Shown here in pieces: positions 1 through 7,927 of a DNA stretch of 15,353 nucleotides (position 1 is the stretch's first letter; each line of letters starts with the position of its first letter). The notes beneath the pieces are model-generated. The model was not told the origin of the DNA, ran no database searches, and saw nothing but the letters and a program-made list of their open reading frames with translations. The DNA comes from Deltaproteobacteria bacterium. GTDB lineage: Bacteria; Myxococcota; Polyangia; Haliangiales; Haliangiaceae. Both the position numbers and the translations under genes were made by a program. The DNA lies in assembly GCA_018262455.1 (NCBI GenBank), contig JAGSPR010000175.1, positions 1 to 15,353 of the forward strand. Reading direction: 5' to 3'.

Positions 1-683
1 CTGCGTCCGAGCTCGCTCATCGAGAACTTCTGGCGCGGCAGCTTCTTGTAGATCGCGACCGTCACCGCGACCGCCGAGAGCATGCCGATCAGGACGAGGC
101 CCGGGACGACCCCGGCGAACAGGAACCGCTCGGTGGCCCAGACCGCGCCCTTCTTCTCCTCCTCGGACTGGATCAGGCCATACACCGTGCCGTAGATGAA
201 CAGCGGTAGCGCGGGCGGGAACAGCAGGCCGACCGATCCGGTTCCGGCGATGAGGCCCATCGAGAACCGCTCGGGATAGCCGTTGCGCACGAGCGCCGGC
301 ATCAGGACGCCACCGAGCGCGATGATCGTGACGCCCGATGCCCCGGTGAACACCGTGAACAGTGCACAGGTGCCGATCGTGACGATCGCGAGTCCGCCGG
401 GCAGCCAGCCGAGCATCGCGTTCGCGAACCGGACGAGCCGATCGGCCGTCTTGGCTTCGGCGAGCACGTAGCCGGCGTAGATGAAGAGCGGGATCGTCGA
501 CAGCACCTCCATCTCGTCACGCCCGCTGGTGCCGAACAGCTTGTTGATCGCGCCATCGAAGCCGATCTCGAAGCCGCGTGACGACGACAGCGCGCCGAGC
601 GCGGTGGCGCCGAGCATGATGGTGAACAGGGGCGCGCCGCTGATGAAGAACAGCACGAGCGCGATCGTCAGGATGGTCATCAT
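1..683 (-). CDS. dctM: TRAP transporter large permease DctM, N-terminal part (cut by window edge)
   Basis: This is the large membrane subunit of a TRAP transporter, which moves a solute across the inner membrane using an ion gradient. The frame is open from the ATG at 683 to the window edge, giving about 227 residues of a protein that is normally about 425 or longer. The product is strongly hydrophobic, beginning MMTILTIALVLFFISGAPLF. It carries DctM-type signatures: a FTGASGVTIIALGGVLMPAL segment near residues 110-130, and GTGSVGLLFPPALPLFIYG just after it, matching the family's GILIPPS motif. The ATG lies one base downstream of the dctQ stop, so the two are co-translated. The insertion EEEKKGAVWATERF at about residue 180 is a charged loop. 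The family assignment is firm; the substrate cannot be read from this subunit. Confidence 0.93.
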   Translation of the reverse strand, partial: MMTILTIALVLFFISGAPLFTIMLGATALGALSSSRGFEIGFDGAINKLFGTSGRDEMEVLSTIPLFIYAGYVLAEAKTADRLVRFANAMLGWLPGGLAIVTIGTCALFTVFTGASGVTIIALGGVLMPALVRNGYPERFSMGLIAGTGSVGLLFPPALPLFIYGTVYGLIQSEEEKKGAVWATERFLFAGVVPGLVLIGMLSAVAVTVAIYKKLPRQKFSMSELGR

Positions 684-684
684 C

Positions 685-1389
685 TCAGTGCCCCGATCTC
701 ATCCGCTCGGGCGGGGTCTTGCGTCTCGCGATGTAGTCGAGATCGATGAGCGTGTGCAGCACGGTGTGCGTGATGATCAAGATGCCGCCAATCGGGATCA
801 GCCACGCGATCTTGAGCGGGGTGATGAACGTGTCCTCGTGCGGCACCGTCTCCTCGACGGTGATCGTGTGGAGGCCCGCGCGCACGAGCAGCGTGACGAT
901 GCCGATCGTGAACAGCGCGAGCGCCACTTTGAGGAACAGGCGCGCACGGGGCGACAGCCGGCGCGAGATCAGGTCCATCGCGAGGTGACGAGTCTGGTGG
1001 GTCGCGAACGCGCCGCCGAGCATCGCGATCGCGAATGTGCCACCGCGGATCACGCGGTCCTTGAACGGGATCTGGTAGTCGATGAGCCGGTCGAGGATCG
1101 CGTGGCCCGCCGCGGTCAAGACGACGATCGCGAGGATCGACACGAGGACGATCTGCTCGACCGTGCCGAGGTGCCGATCGATCCGGCGCAGCCGGCTCGA
1201 CATCGCACTGTCATCGGGGAAGCTGGGCGGGGCCTTGAGATCGACGTGGCTCGGACGTGTCGGCGGCTCCATGCTGACCTCGTACTTGCGTGTTGGCGGA
1301 ACGTCGGTGGGGGCGAGAACCTCGCCCCCGGACCGGTGCTGCTCGCCGCCTGGCTTCTTGGTGTCCGACCCGTCGCCGTCTTGGCTCAC
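685..1389 (-). CDS. dctQ: TRAP transporter small permease DctQ with N-terminal extension
   Basis: This is the small membrane subunit of the TRAP transporter, partner of DctM. It has 234 residues with four predicted membrane segments, at about 79-98, 114-131, 151-171 and 192-213, as in DctQ. The segment IAMLGGAFATHQTRHLAMDL is the family's usual 'G.......HI.vd' region. Residues 1-62 form a polar, Pro-rich extension not typical of DctQ. The GTG start at 1389 is chosen because a promoter lies 6 bases before it. Inner ATG codons at residues 40 and 63 are alternatives, and the second would give a standard-length protein. It follows a terminator and promoter that separate it from dctP, and its stop is one base from the dctM start. 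Confidence 0.9.
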   Translation of the reverse strand: MSQDGDGSDTKKPGGEQHRSGGEVLAPTDVPPTRKYEVSMEPPTRPSHVDLKAPPSFPDDSAMSSRLRRIDRHLGTVEQIVLVSILAIVVLTAAGHAILDRLIDYQIPFKDRVIRGGTFAIAMLGGAFATHQTRHLAMDLISRRLSPRARLFLKVALALFTIGIVTLLVRAGLHTITVEETVPHEDTFITPLKIAWLIPIGGILIITHTVLHTLIDLDYIARRKTPPERMRSGH

Positions 1390-1395
1390 GCTGCG

Positions 1396-1424
1396 ATGGT
1401 AGAGGGCACCCTCGGCCGCTTCAA
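1396..1424 (-). promoter_or_regulatory. Predicted promoter of dctQM, probably leaderless
   Basis: On the minus strand TTGAAG (1419-1424) and TACCAT (1396-1401) are separated by exactly 17 bases, a good sigma70-type pair. The -10 hexamer ends 6 bases before the GTG of dctQ, so the transcript would start at or next to the start codon. It sits just after the terminator that follows dctP. Prediction by eye only. Confidence 0.5.
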
Positions 1425-1435
1425 ATGCCCGGACG

Positions 1436-1469
1436 CAAAAACGCCCGCTCCCAGGAGGCAGCGGGCGTT
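1436..1469 (-). terminator. Rho-independent terminator after dctP
   Basis: A perfect 10-bp inverted repeat (1440-1449 with 1460-1469, AACGCCCGCT / AGCGGGCGTT) encloses a 10-base loop. On the minus strand it runs into five T residues (1441-1437). It lies 20 bases past the dctP stop and ahead of dctQ, so it can end or weaken transcripts of tatT-dctP before the permease genes. Confidence 0.85.
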
Positions 1470-1488
1470 CGGTCGTGAGCGCGCGTGG

Positions 1489-2523
1489 TTACTTCTTGTG
1501 GGTCTTCCGGAACTCGTCACGGGCCGCGAGGACCATGGCGAGCTCCTCCTTCGTATAGATCTTGTTGGCGAGGTCCTGCTGGACCTCGAGCGCCTTCGTG
1601 GTGAACGCCTGGATCATGTCGGCCGGCGTCGGCACCACGGTGATGCCCTTGCTGGTCATCGTCTTCTTGGCGTCCTCGTTCGCCTTGCGGATCGTCTTGC
1701 GCAGCTTCTTCGCCGACGACCGGCCGATCTCTTCGACCGTCTTGGCATCCTCGGCGGACAGCTTCTTCAGGGATTCGATGGAGACGACCGTCGCGCCGAT
1801 CGCGAAGCTCATCGGCATCGAGGTCATGAACTTGATCTTCGAATACCACTGCAGCGCCACGGCGGCGAGCGGCGAGCCGTACGCGGCCGTGATGCGGCCA
1901 GAGGTCAGGCTCGCATCGACCTCGGGCACGCCGAGCGGCACGCCGCTGAGGCTGAACTTCTTGAACATCGCGCCGACGAGCTGGTCGTCACCCCACTGCC
2001 AGATCTTCTGGCCTTGGAGGTCCTTGAGCGTCTCGATCTTCGTCTTGGAGATGAAGTAGATCCAGCCAACCTCGCCGCGGTCGTTGAGCTTGAAGCCCTT
2101 CTTCTCGAACTTCTTCTGGAAGTACGGCCACAGCTTGTCGGCGACGAAATCGACTTCTTCGACCGATTCGAACATCATCGGCAGCTCGAGCACGCGGATC
2201 GATTCGTCGATCATCGACAGCCCGATCGAGGTCACCGCGGCGCCGTCGAGCTGACCGAGCTTGATCTTGCGGATGAAGTCCCGCTCATCGCCTTGCTGGC
2301 CGCCCTCGAAGTACTTGACCTTGACGCGGCTCCCCGTCTTCTCCTTGATCTCGGCCGCGGACTTGTCCAGGACCGCCATCCACGGGCTACCCGAGGGTGC
2401 CAGCGTCGCGATCGTGACCTCGGTCTCGGCGTGCACCGCCGGCGCCGAGACCAGCCCCATTGCCAGGACGGCGCCGGTAACCATTCCCAATCGCATCAGG
2501 GACGCAGAACAAAGATTCGTCAT
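1489..2523 (-). CDS. dctP: TRAP transporter substrate-binding protein DctP (TatT-associated type)
   Basis: This is the periplasmic solute receptor of the TRAP system, 344 residues long. A Sec signal peptide covers residues 1-32 (MRLGMVTGAVLAMGL core, cleavage after PAVHA). The mature protein starts ETEVTIATLAPSGSPW and continues with DctP features, such as the GGQQGDERDFIRKIKLGQLDGAAVTS region and a SGRITAAYGSPLAA segment matching the family's 'G.VDG.ENP'. At the position of the conserved carboxylate-binding Arg (family GxKIR) it reads GQKIW, with Trp175. The ATG at 2523 shares its A with the tatT stop (TGATG) and has AGGAG 8 bases upstream inside tatT, which fixes the start and shows coupling. 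A terminator follows. The family is certain; the ligand is unknown and may not be a simple carboxylate. Confidence 0.93.
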   Translation of the reverse strand: MTNLCSASLMRLGMVTGAVLAMGLVSAPAVHAETEVTIATLAPSGSPWMAVLDKSAAEIKEKTGSRVKVKYFEGGQQGDERDFIRKIKLGQLDGAAVTSIGLSMIDESIRVLELPMMFESVEEVDFVADKLWPYFQKKFEKKGFKLNDRGEVGWIYFISKTKIETLKDLQGQKIWQWGDDQLVGAMFKKFSLSGVPLGVPEVDASLTSGRITAAYGSPLAAVALQWYSKIKFMTSMPMSFAIGATVVSIESLKKLSAEDAKTVEEIGRSSAKKLRKTIRKANEDAKKTMTSKGITVVPTPADMIQAFTTKALEVQQDLANKIYTKEELAMVLAARDEFRKTHKK

Positions 2524-3467
2524 CAGAAGAGCTCCTTTTCCTTCGAGAGATAGCGGCGCGCCTTGCGATGGGCGACCTCGTTCGCGAGACGCTGCTCGGG
2601 CCACACCGACGGCGCGGTCTCGAGCACAAGCTTCAGCTGATCGTGAAAGTACTTCTGGTCGTTCGTCTTCGTGCCGACCTGGAATGCCATCAAAGTGCGG
2701 GCGAGCAGGAACTTGTTGTCGGTGATCTTGAGCGCGGTCTCGAAGTACTGCCGCGCCTTGTCGGGATCTCCGCCCATCGCCTTGGGCGCCGAGCTGTTGA
2801 TCATCCCGAGCGCGATGTACGGCAACGCCGCGAGCTGCTTGTTGGCTGGCGGGCGCTTGAGGTCGAGCTCGATCACTCGCTCCATGATCGCCTTGACGGC
2901 CGGGAGCAGGGCGAGCATCTCCGTCCGCGTCATGTTGTGGTTGATGATCGAGCCGAGCGCCATCCCGGCGAACATCATCGGCGTACGCTGGTCTGGACCG
3001 GCGTCGTGGATGAGCTTGTTCGTCACGTCGGTGGTGCCGTAGATCTCTTTTTCCCACCGGCTGCCGAGCGAGTGCAGCGCGTAGTTCAGGCAGCGCGTGA
3101 AGATCTGGGTCGCGCGCGAGTTGTGATAGTCGATCGCGTCGAGGTCCTTCTTGAACTTCGCCGCCTCCCAGTCGTCCTCGACGAACGCGGTCCCGTACTG
3201 GCAGTAGCCCTCGGTGAGCACCGCGGCGAGCTTGCCGGCGACCTCGGGCATCCCGCCTTCGCCGTTCGCGACATACCAGAAGCCCTCGACGGTCTTGAGG
3301 GCACCGGGGATCGCCTGCCGCGCCATCTCGTAATCGGACTCCTGCTGCATCGACCCCTGCGCGCGGACGAGGATCCAGGCGGTCGGCGGCAGTGCCTGAT
3401 GCACCTTGAAGCTCATGCAGCCTGGCACCACGAGCGCCAGTACGATGTAGGCCAGACTCTTGCGCAT
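2523..3467 (-). CDS. tatT: TRAP-associated lipoprotein TatT (T component)
   Basis: This 314-residue lipoprotein matches the TRAP transporter TatT component family, described in Treponema pallidum, where a TPR-like T protein forms a complex with the P (binding) protein. Visible here are a short signal peptide with Cys17 (VVPGC; Pro at -2 is slightly unusual) and an all-helical body. Repeat-like helices include AKFKKDLDAIDYHNSRATQI and PDKARQYFETALKITDNKFL, the second being TPR-like. It sits directly before dctP with a one-base overlap, the same order as in treponemes. A GGGGAG Shine-Dalgarno lies about 11 bases before the ATG, and a promoter lies further up. The Cys would be lipid-modified, placing the protein on the periplasmic side of a membrane. 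The family call rests on context, length and repeat pattern recalled from memory. Confidence 0.85.
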   Translation of the reverse strand: MRKSLAYIVLALVVPGCMSFKVHQALPPTAWILVRAQGSMQQESDYEMARQAIPGALKTVEGFWYVANGEGGMPEVAGKLAAVLTEGYCQYGTAFVEDDWEAAKFKKDLDAIDYHNSRATQIFTRCLNYALHSLGSRWEKEIYGTTDVTNKLIHDAGPDQRTPMMFAGMALGSIINHNMTRTEMLALLPAVKAIMERVIELDLKRPPANKQLAALPYIALGMINSSAPKAMGGDPDKARQYFETALKITDNKFLLARTLMAFQVGTKTNDQKYFHDQLKLVLETAPSVWPEQRLANEVAHRKARRYLSKEKELF

Positions 3468-3481
3468 GTCGGAAAGCTCCC

Positions 3482-3492
3482 CTTCGACGAAG
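3482..3492. repeat. Short palindrome in the tatT leader
   Basis: CTTCG-A-CGAAG is a perfect 5-bp inverted repeat around one base. It lies between the predicted tatT transcription start and its ribosome binding site. It could be an operator half-site pair or a small leader structure. It is short enough to be chance. Confidence 0.2.
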
Positions 3493-3533
3493 TCGCCGGA
3501 CCTGCATTCACCAGGACCGCGAAGTGTGGCGGA

Positions 3534-3562
3534 ACGCTAAGTCAGCGAAAGCCGAGAGTCAA
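3534..3562 (-). promoter_or_regulatory. Predicted promoter of tatT-dctP
   Basis: On the minus strand TTGACT (3557-3562) and TAGCGT (3534-3539) are separated by 17 bases. The -35 matches the sigma70 consensus at five of six positions. The start would be near 3527, leaving a leader of about 60 bases before the tatT ATG at 3467. The -35 element lies inside the spacer of the divergent promoter for the binding-protein gene. Confidence 0.5.
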
Positions 3563-3573
3563 TCGCGGCACAA

Positions 3574-3582
3574 TGCTAGAGT
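3574..3582 (+). promoter_or_regulatory. Predicted extended -10 promoter of the binding protein-kinase-cyclase operon
   Basis: TGCTAGAGT is an extended -10 element (TG-N-TAGAGT) ending 8 bases before the ATG at 3591. No good -35 is seen. The spacing places the transcription start at or beside the start codon, so the mRNA would be leaderless. The lack of a Shine-Dalgarno in front of the ATG agrees with this. Confidence 0.4.
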
Positions 3583-3590
3583 CGCCGTCG

Positions 3591-5198
3591 ATGACCCGGC
3601 GCTTGGCCCTGGCCGCCCTGGTTCTGGTGGTGGTGGGCTGCGACGCCGAGCCGCAGGACCGGGACGCGACGTATCGCCGGCGAGATCCGAGAGCCCTCGT
3701 GGTCGCGCAGGCCACGGGTGTCCTCGGGCTTGACCCGCTGCGTGTGACTGACAGCGAATCGATCGAGGCCGGCGAGCTGCTGTTCGAGGGGCTCGTTCGC
3801 TGGAAGCCGGGGACCACCGAGATCGCGCCTGGCCTCGCGGCGTCGTGGGAGGTCTCGACCGACGGCAAGCGGTGGCTGTTTCACCTCCGGCCCGGGGTCG
3901 TGTTCCACGACGGCACGCCTCTCGACGCCCTTGCCGTGAGGTTCTCGTTCGACCGCCTGCTCGACCCCCGCCATCCGAACTTCCTCGCAGGTAACCAGGG
4001 GGCGTACTGGCGGTCGCTGCTCCAGGCGGTGACCCAGATCGTGGCGATCGACCCGGCCACGGTCGAGATCCGGGTGTCGCGGCCGTACGCACCACTGCTC
4101 GGCGACCTCGCGATGTTCCCGGTGGTCTCACCGACCGCGGTGCGGCAGTGGGGCGACGCGTTCAACCTGCACCCCGTCGGGACCGGCCCGTTCACGTTCG
4201 ACAGCTGGATCATGGGCGAGCAGCTCGTGATGAAGCGGTTCGAGCGCTACTGGGGTACCGCCGCGCGGCTGGACCGGATCGTGTTCCGCGTCGTGGTCGA
4301 TGCCCGCCAGAGGCTCGTCGACCTCGAGTCCGGGTCGGTCGACCTCGCGACGTCGATCCTCCCCGACGAGCAGCCGTTCGTCGAGCTCCACCCGGATCTC
4401 CTGCTGCACCATACGGCGGGCAACGACGTCAGCTACCTCGCGTTCAACGTCCAGCGGCCAGGCTTCCGCGACCTCCGCGTGCGGCAGGCCGCCAGCCATG
4501 CGATCAACAAGCTTCCGATCGTCAAGCTCGCGTATCAAGGCCGCGCGATCGCCGCGGATGGTCCGCTGCCGCCGACGCAGTGGGGCTATCACGAGCCCAA
4601 GGCGCGTTACGGCTTCGATCTTCCCCGGGCGCGCAGGCTGCTCCGCCAGGCGATCGCCGGCAAGACGTTCGATCCCGACGTCGTCTACAAGCTGTACGCG
4701 CCGTCGACGCCGCGGCCCTACCTCGACCAGCCCGAGCGGGTGGCGCGGTTCCTCCAGGCGGCGCTCGCCGAGGTCGGGATCCAGACCGAGCTCGTGCTGC
4801 AACCGTACCGCGAGCATCGCATCTCGCTCGAGAACGGCGAGCACGACCTCGCGCTGCACGGCTGGGTTGGCGACAACGGCGACCCCGACAATTTTCTCTA
4901 CGTCCTGTTCCACTCTGACAATGCGGTCGTCGGCGCGTCGGCGCAGAACTTCGCGTTCTTTCGCGATGCCGGCGTGGACAAGCTGCTGATCGAGGCGCAG
5001 GTCGCGGCCGACCAGGTCACCCGCACCGAGCTGTATCGCGCCGTCCAGGATCGACTCGTGGAGGAGGTGCCATGGGTCCCGATCGCGCACAGCGAGTACG
5101 TGGTCGCCGGACGCGCGGAGATTCGCGACGTGGTGCTGTCGCCGCTCGGGCACCCGTTGTACGCGAAGATCTGGCGCCGTCTCGAGGGGGGCCGGTGA
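3591..5198 (+). CDS. Peptide-type ABC substrate-binding lipoprotein (SBP family 5)
   Basis: This extracytoplasmic binding protein has 535 residues, the usual size for the DppA/OppA (SBP_bac_5) family. The signal peptide MTRRLALAALVLVVVGC ends in a lipobox with Cys17. Family features follow in order: an early YEGLVRWKPGTTEIAPGLA-like segment (here LFEGLVRW) and WLFHLRPGVVFHDGTPLDA, the classic 'F.LR.gvkFHdG.p' signature. Next come HPVGTGPFTFDSW and the 'YLAFNVQRPGFRDLRVRQA' motif, then DNGDPDNFLYVLFHS near the C terminus. The ATG at 3591 is preferred to an in-frame ATG at 3573 because the shorter protein starts with a proper signal peptide. Its stop overlaps the histidine kinase start (GTGA). 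No permease or ATPase genes adjoin, so it is probably a sensor partner and not part of an importer, although an orphan transporter elsewhere could use it. Confidence 0.92.
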   Translation: MTRRLALAALVLVVVGCDAEPQDRDATYRRRDPRALVVAQATGVLGLDPLRVTDSESIEAGELLFEGLVRWKPGTTEIAPGLAASWEVSTDGKRWLFHLRPGVVFHDGTPLDALAVRFSFDRLLDPRHPNFLAGNQGAYWRSLLQAVTQIVAIDPATVEIRVSRPYAPLLGDLAMFPVVSPTAVRQWGDAFNLHPVGTGPFTFDSWIMGEQLVMKRFERYWGTAARLDRIVFRVVVDARQRLVDLESGSVDLATSILPDEQPFVELHPDLLLHHTAGNDVSYLAFNVQRPGFRDLRVRQAASHAINKLPIVKLAYQGRAIAADGPLPPTQWGYHEPKARYGFDLPRARRLLRQAIAGKTFDPDVVYKLYAPSTPRPYLDQPERVARFLQAALAEVGIQTELVLQPYREHRISLENGEHDLALHGWVGDNGDPDNFLYVLFHSDNAVVGASAQNFAFFRDAGVDKLLIEAQVAADQVTRTELYRAVQDRLVEEVPWVPIAHSEYVVAGRAEIRDVVLSPLGHPLYAKIWRRLEGGR

Positions 5199-7927
5199 CG
5201 ACGCCGGCGCCTGGCCGCGACAGCTCATCGTTCGGGCGGCCGCGGCTGCGGCTGCGGATGCGTACCAAGCTCGTGGTCGCGATGGTGTTCGCCGCGCTCG
5301 TGCCGGTGATGATCGTCGCGCTGCTCGCGACGCGGGTGATCCTGTCGAGCCTCGAGGGCGGGTTGCGAGAGGACGCAGATCGCCAGCTCACCGTCGGGCT
5401 CAACCTCGTGCTGCGTTCGGTGGAGCGGCTCGGGGACGAGACCGTGCAGCTCTCCGACAGCGGGGATCTGGCGAAGGCGATGAGGGAGGGTCCCTCCGCG
5501 ATCGAGACCTGGCTCGCGCACGAGGAGGTCCATGTCCCCTCGGCGCGGCTCCAGCTGTTCGACCCCGATGGCAAGGTCGTGCTCGAGCGCACGATCGGCC
5601 GTGCCGAGGCCCGGTTCAAGGGGGTCGGCGTGGGCCCTGGAGATCCGACCATCCGGGCCGGGCAAGCATGGACCCGCGGGGTCTCGATCGTCACCGTCGA
5701 CGATCGGATGATCATGCGCGCGGTCTCGCCCGTGGTCGATGCGTCGTTGACCCTGCGCGGAGTGCTCGTGCTGTCGACCCCGTTCGACGGCGACTTCGCC
5801 GATGGGATCAAGAGCGCGCTGTCCGCCGACGTCTTGCTCGGCGGGCCGTCCGGCAATCTCGCCGTCACGTTTCGCTCGACGCTCGGCCGCCGCGGCGACC
5901 CGGTCCAGCTCGAGCCCGGCGACCGGACGGCGGCGAACGGCACCCAGCACGTCATCGGCGATCTCGATGTCGCGACCGGACAGTACAAGGTGGCGGTGAC
6001 GGCCCTGCTCGATCGCGACAATCGCCCGGTGGGGCTGATCGGCGTGGCGGTGGACCGCGCGCCGCTCGCGGCGACCAAGCGGCTCGCGCTGAGGACGCTG
6101 ATCGCGGGCGGGCTGGGGGCGGTGGCGTTCGCGCTCGTGCTCGCGCTGTTCTGGTCACGGCGGCTCGGTGCGCCGATCGCGCGGCTGCATCGCGGAGCGA
6201 TCGCGGTGTCGCGTGGCGACCTCGACCACCGGATCGACATCGCCGGTGGTGACGAGTTGACCGATCTCGCGACCACGTTCAACCAGATGACCTCGACCCT
6301 CAAGGACAACCAGGCCCGGCTCGCTGCCCGGATGCGCGAGATCGTCGCGCTCCACGACGCGGGCCGCGCCGTGTCGTCGGTCATCGATCTCGACTCGGTT
6401 TCGCGCAAGATCGTCGATGCAGTCGCCCGCACGTTCGATGTCCAGCTCGTGGCGCTGTGGCTGGTCGAGAGCGGGCCGCAGCCGAAGCTGCGGGCATCGG
6501 CCGCACGCGCCCGTCGCGTCGATGTCTCGACCTCGCTCGCAACCGACGAGGCCCTGGCCGCCGCGGAGACGCTGCACTTGATCGCCGAGCACGTCCGGAC
6601 CGTCCGCGCGCCGCTGCGGCTCGAGCGTGCCGGCATCGATCCTACGTACGGCGAGGCCGCGCGCGATGCGGGTGCACCGGGCCCGCTCGTCGCGTTGCCG
6701 CTGGACCGTAAGGCCCGCGTCGTCGGCGTGCTCGCGGTGGGCCGCGCCGAGCACGCCCGCGAGTTCTCCGAGGCGGACCTGAATCTATTGATGACGTTCG
6801 CGGATCAGGCGGGCGCGGCGGTCGAGAACGCGCTGCTCTACCAGGAGGTCCGCGAGGCCAGCGAAGAGCTCGAGAGGAAGGTGCGGCTGCGCACGGCCGA
6901 GCTCACCGCGATCAACCACGAGCTCGGCAGGGCGTTCGCCGACCTCCGCGAGACCCAAGCCCAGCTCGTGCTGTCGGAGCGGATGGCCGGGCTCGGCCTG
7001 CTCGTCGCAGGCGTCGCCCATGAGATCAACTCTCCGACCGCCGCGATCCGCGGCTCGATCGATGGCCTCGGTGCGGCGCTCGGGCGGGTCGCGCGCCAGG
7101 GCGCCGAGCTCGCCGCCCGGGCGCCGGGCGTCGCGATCACCGTCGCGCGCTACTTTGACACCCTCGCACCCCAGCTCGCCGAGCGCCCGCTGTCGACCAG
7201 CCTGTTGGCGCGCAAGACCGCGCGCGAGCTCGTCAGCGTGCTCGAGGCCGCCGGGATCCCCGATCCTCAGCAGATCGCGGCCGAGCTCGCCGATCTCGGC
7301 GCGACGCCGGACGACGCCGAGGGGCTCGCAGCCGCGCTCGGGGCCGAATGCCGGTATGCCGGGGCGGTAGTCTGCTCGCTCACTGACCACGTCTACCTCC
7401 ACCGCACCGCCTCGACCGTGCGGCACGCGATCGCTCAGATCCAGCGGATCGTCGGCGCGCTCAAGAGCTACTCCCACCTCGATCAGCAGGCCACGCGGTC
7501 CGAATCAGATCTGCACGAAGGACTCGAGACCACGCTCGCGCTCCTCCATCACGCACTGCGTGATATCGTGGTGGAACGCCACTATGGCAACCTCCCGCAG
7601 GTGGCGGTCTACGTCGACGAGCTCAACCAGGTGTGGACAAACTTGATCTCGAACGCGCAGCAGGCCCTGGGAGGCAAGGGCACGATCACGATCGAGACCG
7701 CCACGGAGACCGATGCCGTGGTCGTCCGGGTGATCGATGATGGCCCCGGCGTACCGGACGAGGCCAAGGGCCGGATCTTCGAGCCGTTCTTCACCACCAA
7801 GCCGAAGGGCGAGGGCACCGGGCTCGGGCTCGGGATCGCTCGCAAGATCGTCGAGAAGCACGGCGGCAAGCTGAGCTGCACGTCGGAGCCCGGCCGCACC
7901 GTGTTCGAGGTTCGACTGCCGGTATGA
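5195..7927 (+). CDS. Membrane histidine kinase: periplasmic sensor-HAMP-GAF-HisKA-HATPase
   Basis: This 910-residue sensor kinase starts at a GTG that overlaps the previous stop by four bases, with a GAGGGGG stretch ahead. Membrane segments lie at about 26-48 and 299-321 and enclose a periplasmic domain of roughly 250 residues, probably Cache-like. A HAMP domain (about 322-375), a GAF domain (about 386-550) and a coiled coil (ELERKVRLRTAELTAINHEL) lead to the H-box GVAHEINSP with phospho-acceptor His609. The ATPase domain has N-box Asn816 and Asn820 (NLISNAQQAL), G1 DDGPGVP, F-box FEPFFTTK and G2 GEGTGLGLGIA, so catalysis should be intact. About 207 residues separate the H- and N-boxes, roughly twice the usual distance. 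The extra helical stretch ending in ALKSYSH resembles one I recall from cyanobacterial multisensor kinases. The likely partners are the binding lipoprotein before it and the REC-GGDEF protein after it. Confidence 0.93.
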   Translation: MTTPAPGRDSSSFGRPRLRLRMRTKLVVAMVFAALVPVMIVALLATRVILSSLEGGLREDADRQLTVGLNLVLRSVERLGDETVQLSDSGDLAKAMREGPSAIETWLAHEEVHVPSARLQLFDPDGKVVLERTIGRAEARFKGVGVGPGDPTIRAGQAWTRGVSIVTVDDRMIMRAVSPVVDASLTLRGVLVLSTPFDGDFADGIKSALSADVLLGGPSGNLAVTFRSTLGRRGDPVQLEPGDRTAANGTQHVIGDLDVATGQYKVAVTALLDRDNRPVGLIGVAVDRAPLAATKRLALRTLIAGGLGAVAFALVLALFWSRRLGAPIARLHRGAIAVSRGDLDHRIDIAGGDELTDLATTFNQMTSTLKDNQARLAARMREIVALHDAGRAVSSVIDLDSVSRKIVDAVARTFDVQLVALWLVESGPQPKLRASAARARRVDVSTSLATDEALAAAETLHLIAEHVRTVRAPLRLERAGIDPTYGEAARDAGAPGPLVALPLDRKARVVGVLAVGRAEHAREFSEADLNLLMTFADQAGAAVENALLYQEVREASEELERKVRLRTAELTAINHELGRAFADLRETQAQLVLSERMAGLGLLVAGVAHEINSPTAAIRGSIDGLGAALGRVARQGAELAARAPGVAITVARYFDTLAPQLAERPLSTSLLARKTARELVSVLEAAGIPDPQQIAAELADLGATPDDAEGLAAALGAECRYAGAVVCSLTDHVYLHRTASTVRHAIAQIQRIVGALKSYSHLDQQATRSESDLHEGLETTLALLHHALRDIVVERHYGNLPQVAVYVDELNQVWTNLISNAQQALGGKGTITIETATETDAVVVRVIDDGPGVPDEAKGRIFEPFFTTKPKGEGTGLGLGIARKIVEKHGGKLSCTSEPGRTVFEVRLPV

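Noticed and set aside
481..2553. Long open frame on the plus strand across the TRAP genes
   Set aside because: It is antisense to dctM, dctQ and dctP. Its product is Arg/Asp/His-rich low-complexity sequence typical of the opposite strand of GC-rich genes.
2524..3507. Apparent fusion of dctP with an upstream 330-residue N-terminal part
   Set aside because: That part is tatT read in the wrong frame. The dctP ATG at 2523 has its own ribosome binding site and signal peptide.
2568..3572. Upstream part of the open frame that contains the binding-protein gene
   Set aside because: The frame is open by chance opposite tatT. The real protein starts with a clear lipoprotein signal peptide at 3591.
5017..6636. 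Large minus-strand frames opposite the histidine kinase
   Set aside because: They show Ser/Arg-rich composition and no domain, and the opposite strand carries an intact, motif-rich kinase.
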